64,000 nt of DNA. Source: Roseivirga echinicomitans. Lineage in GTDB: Bacteria > Bacteroidota > Bacteroidia > Cytophagales > Cyclobacteriaceae. Positions 53,042 through 62,363 of this stretch are shown one piece after another. Made by a program: the position numbers and the translations under genes. The stretch covers positions 372,001-436,000 of the forward strand of contig NZ_LRDB01000001.1 in assembly GCF_001592935.1 (NCBI RefSeq), given 5' to 3'. The notes under the pieces were generated by a model. The model did no database searches, had not been told where the DNA came from, and saw only the letters and a program-made list of their open reading frames with translations. The number at the start of each line of letters is the position of its first letter. Position 1 is the stretch's first letter.

Positions 53042-53614
53042 TTGACCGATAAAGCATTAATTGACCAAATCAAAAACGGAGACGAACGTGCTTTCGAAAG
53101 CCTATTTCGAGAGTACTTCAAAGTGCTTTCCGTTTTCGCCAAGAAATTTCTGAATGACCTGGATGCTGCGCAAGACGTTGTTCAGGAAGTCTTTGTCAAG
53201 TTTTATGAGCAGAGAGAAAAATTGGAAGTACATACTTCGCTCAAGGCGCTGCTGTACCAATCGGTGCGCAATCGATGCTTGGACCAGATCCGCAGCACAC
53301 AAACCCGAAACGTTCATCATGACAATATTCTAGCGGCTTCTTTCGGAACCGATATCGATACTTCTGATTTTATGGAGCAGGCGGAACTGGAACAAATGAT
53401 TTACAATTCCATTGCCCAGTTGCCCGAACAATGTCAGCTTATTTTTAAGATGAGTCGCTTGGAAGGAAAGAAGAACCAGGAAATAGCCGATGAGCTCGGA
53501 ATTTCGAAACGCACAGTAGAAACCCAGATCAGCAATGCGCTCAAACGCCTTCGACTCGATCTTTTTGAATACCTAAAAGCATTGATAATCATTGCTTTAG
53601 AAATTCTTTCATAA
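53042..53614 (+). CDS. ECF-type RNA polymerase sigma factor
   Basis: A 190-residue sigma-70 factor of the FecI-like group. Region 2 has AFESLFREYFKVLSVFAKKF and DLDAAQDVVQEVFVKFYEQ; region 4 has AQLPEQCQLIFKMSRLEGKK and ADELGISKRTVETQISNALKR. The start is a TTG at 53042, since the only upstream ATG (53012) is followed by a stop within six codons. It is paired with the FecR gene 57 bp downstream and would be released by it on a surface signal. Confidence 0.93.
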   Translation: MTDKALIDQIKNGDERAFESLFREYFKVLSVFAKKFLNDLDAAQDVVQEVFVKFYEQREKLEVHTSLKALLYQSVRNRCLDQIRSTQTRNVHHDNILAASFGTDIDTSDFMEQAELEQMIYNSIAQLPEQCQLIFKMSRLEGKKNQEIADELGISKRTVETQISNALKRLRLDLFEYLKALIIIALEILS

Positions 53615-53671
53615 AATTTTCAATCTGGTCTACGTGTGTTTTAGCACCGGGCCGTCATATTACTGAACTCA

Positions 53672-54655
53672 ATGAAAAACAGAAGCACCATAGACGAACA
53701 CCTGCTGCTTTCCTACTTAAAGGGGGAGGCCACTGAGGCTCAACTTCAGCAAGTGGAAGCTTGGTTGGCGCTCGATAAGGGAAATGCTGCTTTGCTCAAT
53801 AAATGGAAACAAGCTTGGCAGCATGCGGGTGCCATGGCCGATTTTGCCGCAATTGATGTAGACAAAAATTGGTCGCAAGTGCAAAGCAAGGTTCAACCTA
53901 AAAAAACCAAGCAGGTATTCTTGTTGCCAAAAATTTGGCGTGTGGCTGCTGCCATTTTGCTGATTGCTACGGTAGCGTTTCTAGGAAGAGAATTTATGAA
54001 CAGCTCTGCTGGAGAAATGCAGACCCTAATGGCGGCCAGCCTCAATGGAGAAGCCGCTGTACTTCCAGATGGTTCGCAGGTTTGGCTAAAAGAAGGCTCT
54101 TCGATTAGTTTTCCAGAAGAATTTTCTTCCGTGCAAAGAGAAGTGACCTTACAAGGAGAAGGCTTTTTTGACGTGACGCATAATCCTGAACAGCCTTTTA
54201 TTGTAAAGGCCAAACAGACAGAAACTCGGGTTTTAGGTACCTCATTCAATCTAAATGCTTCGCAAGAAGGGGAAAGAATTGAGCTGGTTTTAATAACAGG
54301 AAAAGTAAGGTTTTCTACCCAAGAAGAGGTGGTAGTTTTAACTCCTGGCGATCAGGTAATGATAGATGAAATTGGAAAGCTATCGAAAAAGGAAAATTCA
54401 AACGGAAACTTCCTGGCTTGGAAAACAGGCACTTTGACTTTCGAAAATACGTCTATGCATCAAGTAATGGAAGACATTGCCAATGCTTATGGCATCACCT
54501 ATGAGTTCGAGAATTCAGCCTTTATGAATTGCCCACTGACGACAAGATTCGAAAATGAATCCATAGAAAATGTGTTGCAAGCCATTGAAGCCCTCTTCGA
54601 TATAGAGATTAATGAAAATAACGGAACCTACATCATTAAAGGAAACGGATGTTAG
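53672..54655 (+). CDS. FecR-family anti-sigma factor
   Basis: A 327-residue inner-membrane regulator: N-terminal cytoplasmic part (DEHLLLSYLKGEATEAQ), one membrane helix (VAAAILLIATVAFLG near 92), and a periplasmic FecR domain with AVLPDGSQVWLKEGSSISFP and EVTLQGEGFFDVTHNP. The C-terminal DUF4974-like part has TFENTSMHQVMEDIANAYG. It should hold the upstream ECF sigma factor until a partner carrying an STN domain, here 55518-56807, signals. Confidence 0.93.
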   Translation: MKNRSTIDEHLLLSYLKGEATEAQLQQVEAWLALDKGNAALLNKWKQAWQHAGAMADFAAIDVDKNWSQVQSKVQPKKTKQVFLLPKIWRVAAAILLIATVAFLGREFMNSSAGEMQTLMAASLNGEAAVLPDGSQVWLKEGSSISFPEEFSSVQREVTLQGEGFFDVTHNPEQPFIVKAKQTETRVLGTSFNLNASQEGERIELVLITGKVRFSTQEEVVVLTPGDQVMIDEIGKLSKKENSNGNFLAWKTGTLTFENTSMHQVMEDIANAYGITYEFENSAFMNCPLTTRFENESIENVLQAIEALFDIEINENNGTYIIKGNGC

Positions 54656-54778
54656 CGTAGAATCAATTATCAAAACAACATAAACGCTTTGCTTACCAGA
54701 GATTGGTCGTTGACGGTGGCAAAACGAAAAAGGTCAAAAACTCAAAAAATAATTCAACAACAGTCAAAAACAAAAATT

Positions 54779-55414
54779 ATGAAAACAACAATTTTATCAA
54801 TCGCACTTCTATTATTTATTGGCTTTGGTGCATTTGCCCAAGAGCCCGATCAGGAATTCAGAACAATTTTCAACAACAACGGTATCCGTAGCAATGGCGG
54901 CTACGGAGGAATTACCACTGGTTATAGCAAAATTGCTGACAGAGATGCCATCTTAATTGGAGGACATGGCGCTTGGCTCATCAATCATCAGTTTGGTTTG
55001 GGTTTTGGCGGAACTGCCTTTGCTACCGAACGCAAAACCGACACACAATTGAACAATCGATATTCAATAGCAGGCGGATACGGTGGACTTAGAATGGAAG
55101 TTATCCTGATGCCCAAAAGCCCAATTCACCTTTCATTCCCAATCTTAGTTGGTGCTGGTGGGGTTACTTATGTAGAATCAGGCAGAGACTATGACTTTGC
55201 ACGTGAAGAAGACAGCCAAGCGTTTTTTGTAACCGAGGCTGGAGCAGAGATAGAAATAAACGTAATCAAGTTTATGCGTCTTTCATTTGGTGCGCACTAC
55301 CGCTATACTTCCGACATCGGCTTGACTTATCTGGATGGTGGCGCACCCATCACTGATAAAGATGCGCTGCGCGGAATGAGTGGAAAAATTAGCCTCAAAT
55401 TCGGTAAGTTTTAA
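54779..55414 (+). CDS. Predicted small outer-membrane beta-barrel protein
   Basis: A 211-residue exported protein with a signal peptide (TILSIALLLFIGFGAFAQ). Alternating strands (ITTGYSKIADRDAILIGGHG, YSIAGGYGGLRMEVILM, IHLSFPILVGAGGVTYVES) and a final aromatic residue (KISLKFGKF) suggest a small beta-barrel. It is paralogous to the C-terminal 200 residues of the next gene. ATG 54779 is chosen; a longer frame from 54689 lacks a signal peptide at its start. Confidence 0.75.
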   Translation: MKTTILSIALLLFIGFGAFAQEPDQEFRTIFNNNGIRSNGGYGGITTGYSKIADRDAILIGGHGAWLINHQFGLGFGGTAFATERKTDTQLNNRYSIAGGYGGLRMEVILMPKSPIHLSFPILVGAGGVTYVESGRDYDFAREEDSQAFFVTEAGAEIEINVIKFMRLSFGAHYRYTSDIGLTYLDGGAPITDKDALRGMSGKISLKFGKF

Positions 55415-55517
55415 GAAATTGTTAAACCCAATTATATTTTTAAACTAAAATCCGACCTTTGGTCCAGTAATTTATACTGGGCTTTTGGTTTTTCAAACTG
55501 ATATCAATTTAAGCATC

Positions 55518-56807
55518 ATGTTCTCTAAGGCTTTCCTCATTTGTTTATTTATGCCTTTTGCGCTTATGGTCATGGGGCAAGAGGGAAATGATGTACTGGC
55601 GCGAAAGGTAACTTTGAATATTCGGGAAACCTCAATTGAAGATATTCTGAAGCAGATTGAAACGGAAGATTTTGCCTTCACCTATTCGGCTGAAATATTT
55701 GATGTGAAGAAAAGAATTTCCATCAATGTGAAAGACGAAACCATTGGCAGTGTTCTAGATATTTTATTTCGGGGCCAAGGAATGGAATGCCAGCAACTGG
55801 GGAATAAATTATTGATTAGGAAGAAACGAGTTCCGAAGGAAACTGTGTCAAAATCTGACACTACAAAAAAAGAAATTGCTTCCGCATTACCCGTTAAGCC
55901 TATTGTTCAAAAAGTGGAGCCCTCTGTTGTTGAAAAGGAACGTGAAGAAACCCCGGTAACAGAACCAAAAAACGAAAAGGTAACTCCAATCATTGCAACA
56001 CAAAGGAGCGACTCAGCCATCGGAAATTCGACTCCCTCCTCCGAAGCCTCGGGCTCAGAATTAGAAAATGCCAGAACTGAGTATTACCAAATAGAAAGAA
56101 AGCAAACTGAAGCTATAGTGGCGGCTTACAAAAACCATGAGCTTGCACCATTGCTTTTTGTACCTATTTATGATATACACCCAAGAAGCCTGCTTCCTAT
56201 CGAATTTAAGGGTGAGATTGCTGCTGAAGAGGCCCCTAAAAAGGTAAAAGAGCCAAAACCAGAAAAACCAGCAAAGGATAATAAGTTTAGAATCAACTTG
56301 GCACCATCGGTTGGTTATACTGAAATTGGTAACCGTGATGCAATTCTCCTTGGTGGTCAATTGGCTTATAACCCCAATAAAAGTTTTGGTTTAGGTGTAG
56401 CGGGTAAGGCGTTTATTACTAGGGCGGAGCCTGACGCTCATTTGGGTGCAGATTATTCTTATTCTGGTGGTTATGGCGGTTTACTTTTAGAAGCCACACT
56501 TTTTCCTAATAAACCCTTCCACCTTTCCTTTCCAGTAATTTTTGGTTTGGGCGAGATAATGTATAATAGCTTACAGCCAATCACCGGATTAAACACAATT
56601 GAAGATCGAAGAACAGTTTTTGTGTTCGAACCTGGTGCCTATTTAGAAATGAATGTTATTAAATACTTGCGCATTGGATTTGGCGCTACTTATCGCGATG
56701 CCTCAAGTGCAAATTTAAAGTACAGTTCTACAGAGCAACCCATCATGGATAAAAATGGCTTAGACGGATTGAGTATCAATGTCATGTTGAAATTCGGGAT
56801 TTTCTAA
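55518..56807 (+). CDS. STN-domain protein with a C-terminal barrel-like domain and no TonB receptor
   Basis: A 429-residue exported protein. It has a signal peptide (FLICLFMPFALMVMGQ), an STN domain (residues about 25-100; RETSIEDILKQIETEDFAFT, SVLDILFRGQGMECQQLG), a long Pro/Glu/Lys-rich linker, and a C-terminal region homologous to the preceding barrel (VGYTEIGNRDAILLGGQLAY, YSGGYGGLLLEATLF, PFHLSFPVIFGLGE) ending in Phe. In standard FecR systems the STN domain is on a TonB-dependent receptor. Here it is fused to an 8-to-10-strand type barrel. It probably relays a surface signal to FecR. Confidence 0.82.
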   Translation: MFSKAFLICLFMPFALMVMGQEGNDVLARKVTLNIRETSIEDILKQIETEDFAFTYSAEIFDVKKRISINVKDETIGSVLDILFRGQGMECQQLGNKLLIRKKRVPKETVSKSDTTKKEIASALPVKPIVQKVEPSVVEKEREETPVTEPKNEKVTPIIATQRSDSAIGNSTPSSEASGSELENARTEYYQIERKQTEAIVAAYKNHELAPLLFVPIYDIHPRSLLPIEFKGEIAAEEAPKKVKEPKPEKPAKDNKFRINLAPSVGYTEIGNRDAILLGGQLAYNPNKSFGLGVAGKAFITRAEPDAHLGADYSYSGGYGGLLLEATLFPNKPFHLSFPVIFGLGEIMYNSLQPITGLNTIEDRRTVFVFEPGAYLEMNVIKYLRIGFGATYRDASSANLKYSSTEQPIMDKNGLDGLSINVMLKFGIF

Positions 56808-56822
56808 TTCATATATTCAAGC

Positions 56823-56857
56823 AAACTCTCCAAGGGTTTGAAACCCTTGGAGAGTTT
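56823..56857. terminator. Perfect 17-bp hairpin between convergent genes
   Basis: Arms 56823-56839 and 56841-56857 are perfect reverse complements around one G, with A and T flanks. The inner 25 bases are identical to those at 23019-23043. Confidence 0.82.
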
Positions 56858-56858
56858 A

Positions 56859-57518
56859 TTATTGCTTTATAATTAACTTAAGCTTTCTAGCCAATTCCTT
56901 ATGACTATGGGCTACATCATAAACGCCCAACTGTTTCAGTTTTTCGCCATGGCCGGGCTGAATGTGACTTCCGCCTAAAAAACCAATAGTGGTTAACCCC
57001 GCAGCCAAAGCTGCCTGAACACCAGTATAGCTGTCTTCCACTACAATAATTTCTTCCTTTGGAACTTGAATGGTATCCATCGCCAACCGATACACCAAAG
57101 GGCTGGGCTTGGCAAGCGCTACCATTTCAGCCGAAAAGACTCGATTTCCAAAATGATGACTTACCCCAATTTTTTCGAGCGCCTCAACCACATAACCTGC
57201 AGCACTATTAGATACTACCGATTTTGAAGAGGAAATGCGATCGAGTAAATCTGATATACCTAAAATTGGTCGAACCCTGGCTTTAATTTGATCATCGAGC
57301 AGAGGCACTATGGCCTCTGTTTTCAAACTTGCATTAAGGTAACCTTCCGCTTTAAGTTGATTGATAATATTGGTGAAGGTTTTACCCGTGTGTTCAAGAA
57401 TAAACTCCTCCACAGAGATGTTCACCTTTTCACTGTTCAACCAATCTACGGTTACCTCGGCCGCAACTATTTCGGTATCAATTAATACTCCATCGCAATC
57501 AAAAATGATATGCTTCAC
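56859..57518 (-). CDS. HAD-superfamily phosphatase (beta-phosphoglucomutase-like)
   Basis: A 219-residue HAD protein. Motif I is IIFDCDGVLIDTEIVA at the N-terminus, motif II KSVVSNSAAG near 104, the Lys is in LAKPSPLVYRLA near 144, and motif IV is IVVEDSYTGVQAALAAG near 164. The alpha-helical cap after motif I is of the CbbY/PGMB type. It is probably a small-metabolite phosphatase. It starts 3 bp after the LOG-family stop. Confidence 0.9.
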   Translation of the reverse strand: MKHIIFDCDGVLIDTEIVAAEVTVDWLNSEKVNISVEEFILEHTGKTFTNIINQLKAEGYLNASLKTEAIVPLLDDQIKARVRPILGISDLLDRISSSKSVVSNSAAGYVVEALEKIGVSHHFGNRVFSAEMVALAKPSPLVYRLAMDTIQVPKEEIIVVEDSYTGVQAALAAGLTTIGFLGGSHIQPGHGEKLKQLGVYDVAHSHKELARKLKLIIKQ

Positions 57519-57521
57519 AAA

Positions 57522-58226
57522 TTAGAAGTTCGGAGTAAGTAGGTATTTAGAATAGAACTCATCAATAACCGTCACCGCCTCAGTTGGGGTATCAACAATG
57601 CTAATTAAGTCTAAATCTTTCGGGCTGATATTTCCCTCTTCTAGCATTGTACCTTTAATCCAGTCGAACAATCCAGACCAAAACTTTCTGCCCACCAGAA
57701 CAATTGGGAATTTCCCGATTTTATTGGTTTGAATAAGCGTAATGGCTTCGAACATTTCATCTAATGTGCCAAAGCCACCCGGCATAATTACAAAGCCTTG
57801 AGAGTATTTTACAAACATCACCTTTCTTACAAAGAAGTAATCGAAGGAAATAAGTTTGTCTGGATCAATGTACATGTTATTGCCTTGCTCATGTGGCAAT
57901 TCAATATTAAGTCCCACCGATTTTCCTTGTTGCTTTTGTGCACCCTTATTACCTGCTTCCATAATTCCGGGGCCACCACCGGTAATTACCCCATAGCCAT
58001 GGCGCACTAATTTGGCGGCTATTTCTTCAGCCATTTTATAATATTCGTGGTCTGGTTTGGTTCGGGCTGAACCAAAAATAGAAACACATGGTCCAATCTT
58101 GGCCATTTTTTCAAAGCCTTCTACAAATTCGGCCATTACCTTAAAAATCACCCAAGAATCATGGGTTTTAATCTCGTTCCAATCTCTGTCTTCGAACGCC
58201 TGTTTAATTTTATCTTCGTTTGTCAT
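57522..58226 (-). CDS. LOG-family (TIGR00730) protein
   Basis: A 234-residue Rossmann-fold protein with the LOG signature VITGGGPGIMEAGNKGA near 80 and MPGGFGTLDEMFEAIT near 145, the PGGxGTxxE motif of cytokinin riboside 5'-monophosphate phosphoribohydrolases and related nucleotide hydrolases. The substrate is uncertain in bacteria. It shares a transcript with the HAD gene. Confidence 0.9.
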   Translation of the reverse strand: MTNEDKIKQAFEDRDWNEIKTHDSWVIFKVMAEFVEGFEKMAKIGPCVSIFGSARTKPDHEYYKMAEEIAAKLVRHGYGVITGGGPGIMEAGNKGAQKQQGKSVGLNIELPHEQGNNMYIDPDKLISFDYFFVRKVMFVKYSQGFVIMPGGFGTLDEMFEAITLIQTNKIGKFPIVLVGRKFWSGLFDWIKGTMLEEGNISPKDLDLISIVDTPTEAVTVIDEFYSKYLLTPNF

Positions 58227-58382
58227 TTTCTCTAATTTTTATGGCGCAGCAAATTAATGGGCTTTTCCCAAATTCACCGTCCTTATTTTGTTGATTATTT
58301 TATTGAGGTCAAAATGCTTTCTTGCTTATGTAAAAATGGAAGAAGGCTCTTCCACAGTTAAAAAACATGACCACTCTTCAAT

Positions 58383-59294
58383 CTACTTGTTTTTTGCCAA
58401 ATCTTCTAAAGCATTTTGAAGCTTAACATATTTAAAATCAAAGCCTGTCTTATTTATTTTGTAAGCACTCACTTTGTTTCCTCCTGTTACTACTTGTGCC
58501 ATTTCGCCTAAAAAAAGACTCAGCGCAAAGGCTGGAACGTGAATCGGCAAATAGAGTTTCCCAAATGCCTTTGCTGCCATTTTGGTAAACACTTTATTGG
58601 TTAGTGGCTCAGGAGCAACTGCATTATATGGACCAATCATATTTTCGTCCTCTACAGACTTTCCTAAAATTCTAACCAGATCATCCATGTGTATCCAACT
58701 CATGTATTGTTTGCCGCTGGCCAGTGGGGCAGCAATTGGCGGAGACAATAGCTCAGGCAAAGCACCCCCGTCATTACTTAACACCACACCAATTCTAATT
58801 TGAACTACACGAATCCCCAGCACTGTAAAGCGGCTGGTGGAATCTTCCCAAGCTTTAACAACATCGGCCAAAAAATCGTGCCCCGCTGGCGAATCTTCTC
58901 TTAAACTCACATCGCCAGTGTCCATACCATAATAGCCCACGGCCGATGCGGCTACCAAAGTTCTTACTGAATGATCTGTGCTTTTCAGCTTTTCATACAA
59001 CAAGTCAGAAGTCTGAGTGCGGCTGTCCAATATTTCTTCTTTTCTTTCCTTCGTCCATCTTTGATCGGCCACGCCAGCACCTGCCAGATGCACTATGGTA
59101 TCAACGCCATCAAACGCACCTTCTTCTATGTAGTCATTCTTATAGTCCCACTGGAAAACAGGAGGGGTTTCTCCCTTTCCTTTCGAGCGGCTTAATAGGC
59201 GCACTTGGTGGTCCTGTTTTTGAAATAGTTTGATCAACTCGGAACCCACAAGACCTGTTCCGCCAGTAATTAAAATGGATTTAGACGTATTCAT
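58383..59294 (-). CDS. TIGR01777-family NAD(P)-binding protein
   Basis: A 303-residue short-chain-dehydrogenase-like protein of the TIGR01777/YfcH family: ILITGGTGLVGSELIKLF at the N-terminus, DTIVHLAGAGVADQRWT near 65, the LVAASAVGYYGMDTGD segment near 115, and the family C-terminal DUF1731 region. Catalytic role unknown. It is divergent from the TonB receptor gene with a 272-bp gap in which I see no clear promoter motif. Confidence 0.88.
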   Translation of the reverse strand: MNTSKSILITGGTGLVGSELIKLFQKQDHQVRLLSRSKGKGETPPVFQWDYKNDYIEEGAFDGVDTIVHLAGAGVADQRWTKERKEEILDSRTQTSDLLYEKLKSTDHSVRTLVAASAVGYYGMDTGDVSLREDSPAGHDFLADVVKAWEDSTSRFTVLGIRVVQIRIGVVLSNDGGALPELLSPPIAAPLASGKQYMSWIHMDDLVRILGKSVEDENMIGPYNAVAPEPLTNKVFTKMAAKAFGKLYLPIHVPAFALSLFLGEMAQVVTGGNKVSAYKINKTGFDFKYVKLQNALEDLAKNK

Positions 59295-59566
59295 AATTTA
59301 GGCCTTTTTAGTGGGACTGATTTTGAAGTAATATATAGAGTTAACCCGTCATAAACAGAATGGTTTTGTCCAAAACTTGACGCCTCATGAAAAGTGGCTA
59401 AAAACCAGTATTACGAACAGTTAATCGTTAAAATCTATCTATTGCGTGTATTGGCTACTTTACGTTACGTCAATGTTAAGTAGGCTGTTCTGAATATAAC
59501 ATTAGTCTCATAAACGTTTAATACAGGTGTAACCTACACTTTACCTCAGTACCCGTTCTTTGTGGT

Positions 59567-62332
59567 GTGAAATATAGAACAGTACTTATGAGATTATTTT
59601 TGTTTTTATTAGTCATGAGTTGCTCATGGATGGCAGCAGCTCAGGAGGTCGGAATTATAGCCGGCAAAATTACAGACAAAGACGCGAACGATGAACCACT
59701 TCCCTTTGCCACTGTATTTGTTCAAGGCACGCAAAAAGGTGCAAACACCGATTTCGATGGGCTTTTCAGAATTGATGGTGTAACGCCAGGCACTTATACA
59801 GTAGAGGTAAGGTTTGTAGGTTACGAGACTTTAGAATTAGCCAACATCGTTGTAACAGCAGGAAAAGTTACCGAGATCACTGCCTCTATGAGTGCAGGCG
59901 CAACTAGCCTAGAAGACGTGGTGGTCACGGCCAAAACGGAAAAGGATTCCGACATCGCCATGATCATGCTTCAAAGAGAGTCGCTGCAAATGCTACAGTC
60001 TATTGGAGCAAAAGAGCTTTCAAGAAAGGGAGTAAGCAATGCCGAAGGAGCCGTTACCAAAGTAACTGGCGTAAGTAAGCAGCAAGGTGCTAAAAACGTA
60101 TTCGTTCGCGGTTTAGGCGACAGGTACAACAGCACATCATTGAACAACCTTCCTCTTCCTTCTGAAGATCCTGAATACAAAAACATAGCATTGAGCTTTT
60201 TTACTTCAGACATCATTAACAGCATTGATGTAAACAAAGCATTTGGTGCTAACCTTTATGGCGATGTAGCCGGAGCAAACATCAACATTACTTCAAAGGA
60301 ATTGGGCAACGAAGACATTTTCCAAATTGGCATTTCTTCTGGCATCAATACTCAAACCATTTCAGAAGACTTTTATAGTGCTAGCGGAACAAGCAGATTA
60401 GGGACTGTCGATAATCCAACAACTCCGATTACAGACTTAACCAAATACGATTTTACAAACTCATTTGAGCCCACTAAAATCAACACTCCAATCAACTTCG
60501 GTTTATCATTAAATGCTGGAAAGAAGTTTCAAGTGGGAAACAATACCCTAAGCACTTTCTTGGTGGCTTCTCACAGTTCTGACTTCACCTACCAAAATGG
60601 TGTGACAAGAGATATTTCCCCAGAAGGTGGTGCGGGTAAAAATTTGACCTTCGAGAAATATGAATACCATGTGTCTCAGGTGTTGATGGGAAATTTCAAA
60701 TACGAAATAGGCGATAATAACTTTATAGCCTACAATGGAACTTACATTCACGATAACAATCAAAATGTAGGTAACTACAACGGCTTTAATGCCACCATTA
60801 ACGATAATGACGGAGTAAACGCAAACAAAACATTCATTAGACGACAACAGGAAAACAACAACAGGCTTTACGTAAATCAATTGTTGTCTTACTTTGAGTT
60901 GAATGATATAATGTCTTTAGACCTTAGTGGTTCTTACAATATTGTGCAAGGAAATGAGCCTGACAGAAGAACGAACAGTTATTCATTTGATGGCACTAAC
61001 TACAGAACCGTATCTGGTTCGGCCGCTGCTAACCATAGGTTTTATTCTGAACTAGAAGAAAAAGATGCCGCAATCTTAGGATTACTTTCTATAAAACTAG
61101 ATTCTGAGCAGTCATTGAATAAGCTTCAATTGGGTGGAAATTTTAGAAGTACAAAAAGAGACTTCTCTGCGCAACAATTCAACTTCAACTTTGCCAGCCC
61201 AACTGTAATAGACAGAAATAATCCGGATGCACTGTTCAACCAGCAGTCTATTGACAATAATACCTTTAGCTTGATTACAAGTAATGGTAGTGGGAGCCGT
61301 GCATTTATTCCAATTACTTATAGCGGTGACCGTACTATTTATGCTGGTATCGCAAATTACACTCGTGAGTTTAGCTCATCTCTTTTATTGAACCTTGGAT
61401 TACGATACGAGAATATTGAGCAGGATGTGATTTGGGACACCAACCTTGATCCAAACACTTTTAACAACAACATCAATACCGTATCTGAATCTTACATATT
61501 GCCAAGCATCAATGTAAAGTATGATTTTACAGATGACAAAACTTTCAGATTAGCCGCTGGCAAAACATATACACTTCCTCAGTTTAAAGAAGTGGCTCCA
61601 TTCCTTTATGAAGATGTAAACTTCTCGAGCTTTGGTAATCCATTCTTACATGCTTCCAATAACTACAATATTGACTTGAAATATGATTGGTATTTCACCA
61701 ACACCGAGTTGGTTTCAGTTACTGGTTTCTACAAAAGAATTGAAGATGCATTGAATAGAGTTCAGGTAAACTCTGCTGCCAACGAACTTTCTTATGTAAA
61801 CACAGGAAACGCAAACGTTGCAGGTATTGAATTGGAATTTAAAAAATCGTTGATCCAGCAATACGGTGACGACAACAGTATGAAACTATTGAACTTTGGT
61901 TTTAATGTTTCATACCTCTATTCAAACCAAAAGTTAGTTGATGTACCTACCGATGCATTAACCGTGAGATTTACAAATACAGAAGATAAACTTGAAGGCG
62001 CTTCTCCATTATTGATCAACTCTGACCTTACTTATCAGCTTGAGAAAGATGGTTTAGACTTCTCAACTTCATTAGTGTTGAACTACTTCAGCGATAGAAT
62101 TTTCTCTTTGGGAACTGCCGGAAGCCAAAACATTATGGAAAAAAGTGTTCCTACTTTGGACTTCGTCACAAGAACAAAACTAGGAGAGCATTTGGGCCTA
62201 AATCTGAGTTTAAAAAACTTATTAAACCCAGCATTTAAATTGACCAAAGAACTTAACAACGGTAACGAAACCATCATCAACAGTTACAAAAGAGGCATGA
62301 ATGTTTCTTTTGGAATAAATTATACATTTTAA
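59567..62332 (+). CDS. TonB-dependent receptor with N-terminal carboxypeptidase-like domain
   Basis: A 921-residue outer membrane receptor. It has a signal peptide (LFLFLLVMSCSWMAAAQ), a CarboxypepD_reg-like domain (IAGKITDKDANDEPLPFATV, DGLFRIDGVTPGTYTVEV), a plug with VTGVSKQQGAKNVFVRGLGD near 160, then the barrel with alternating strands, ending NVSFGINYTF. No STN domain is present. The start is GTG 59567 or ATG 59588; both leave the signal intact. It is followed 31 bp later by a lipoprotein gene that is probably the surface partner. The substrate is not visible. Confidence 0.92.
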   Translation: MKYRTVLMRLFLFLLVMSCSWMAAAQEVGIIAGKITDKDANDEPLPFATVFVQGTQKGANTDFDGLFRIDGVTPGTYTVEVRFVGYETLELANIVVTAGKVTEITASMSAGATSLEDVVVTAKTEKDSDIAMIMLQRESLQMLQSIGAKELSRKGVSNAEGAVTKVTGVSKQQGAKNVFVRGLGDRYNSTSLNNLPLPSEDPEYKNIALSFFTSDIINSIDVNKAFGANLYGDVAGANINITSKELGNEDIFQIGISSGINTQTISEDFYSASGTSRLGTVDNPTTPITDLTKYDFTNSFEPTKINTPINFGLSLNAGKKFQVGNNTLSTFLVASHSSDFTYQNGVTRDISPEGGAGKNLTFEKYEYHVSQVLMGNFKYEIGDNNFIAYNGTYIHDNNQNVGNYNGFNATINDNDGVNANKTFIRRQQENNNRLYVNQLLSYFELNDIMSLDLSGSYNIVQGNEPDRRTNSYSFDGTNYRTVSGSAAANHRFYSELEEKDAAILGLLSIKLDSEQSLNKLQLGGNFRSTKRDFSAQQFNFNFASPTVIDRNNPDALFNQQSIDNNTFSLITSNGSGSRAFIPITYSGDRTIYAGIANYTREFSSSLLLNLGLRYENIEQDVIWDTNLDPNTFNNNINTVSESYILPSINVKYDFTDDKTFRLAAGKTYTLPQFKEVAPFLYEDVNFSSFGNPFLHASNNYNIDLKYDWYFTNTELVSVTGFYKRIEDALNRVQVNSAANELSYVNTGNANVAGIELEFKKSLIQQYGDDNSMKLLNFGFNVSYLYSNQKLVDVPTDALTVRFTNTEDKLEGASPLLINSDLTYQLEKDGLDFSTSLVLNYFSDRIFSLGTAGSQNIMEKSVPTLDFVTRTKLGEHLGLNLSLKNLLNPAFKLTKELNNGNETIINSYKRGMNVSFGINYTF

Positions 62333-62363
62333 AAAAACCTAATCAAAAATTATAATCCATTTT

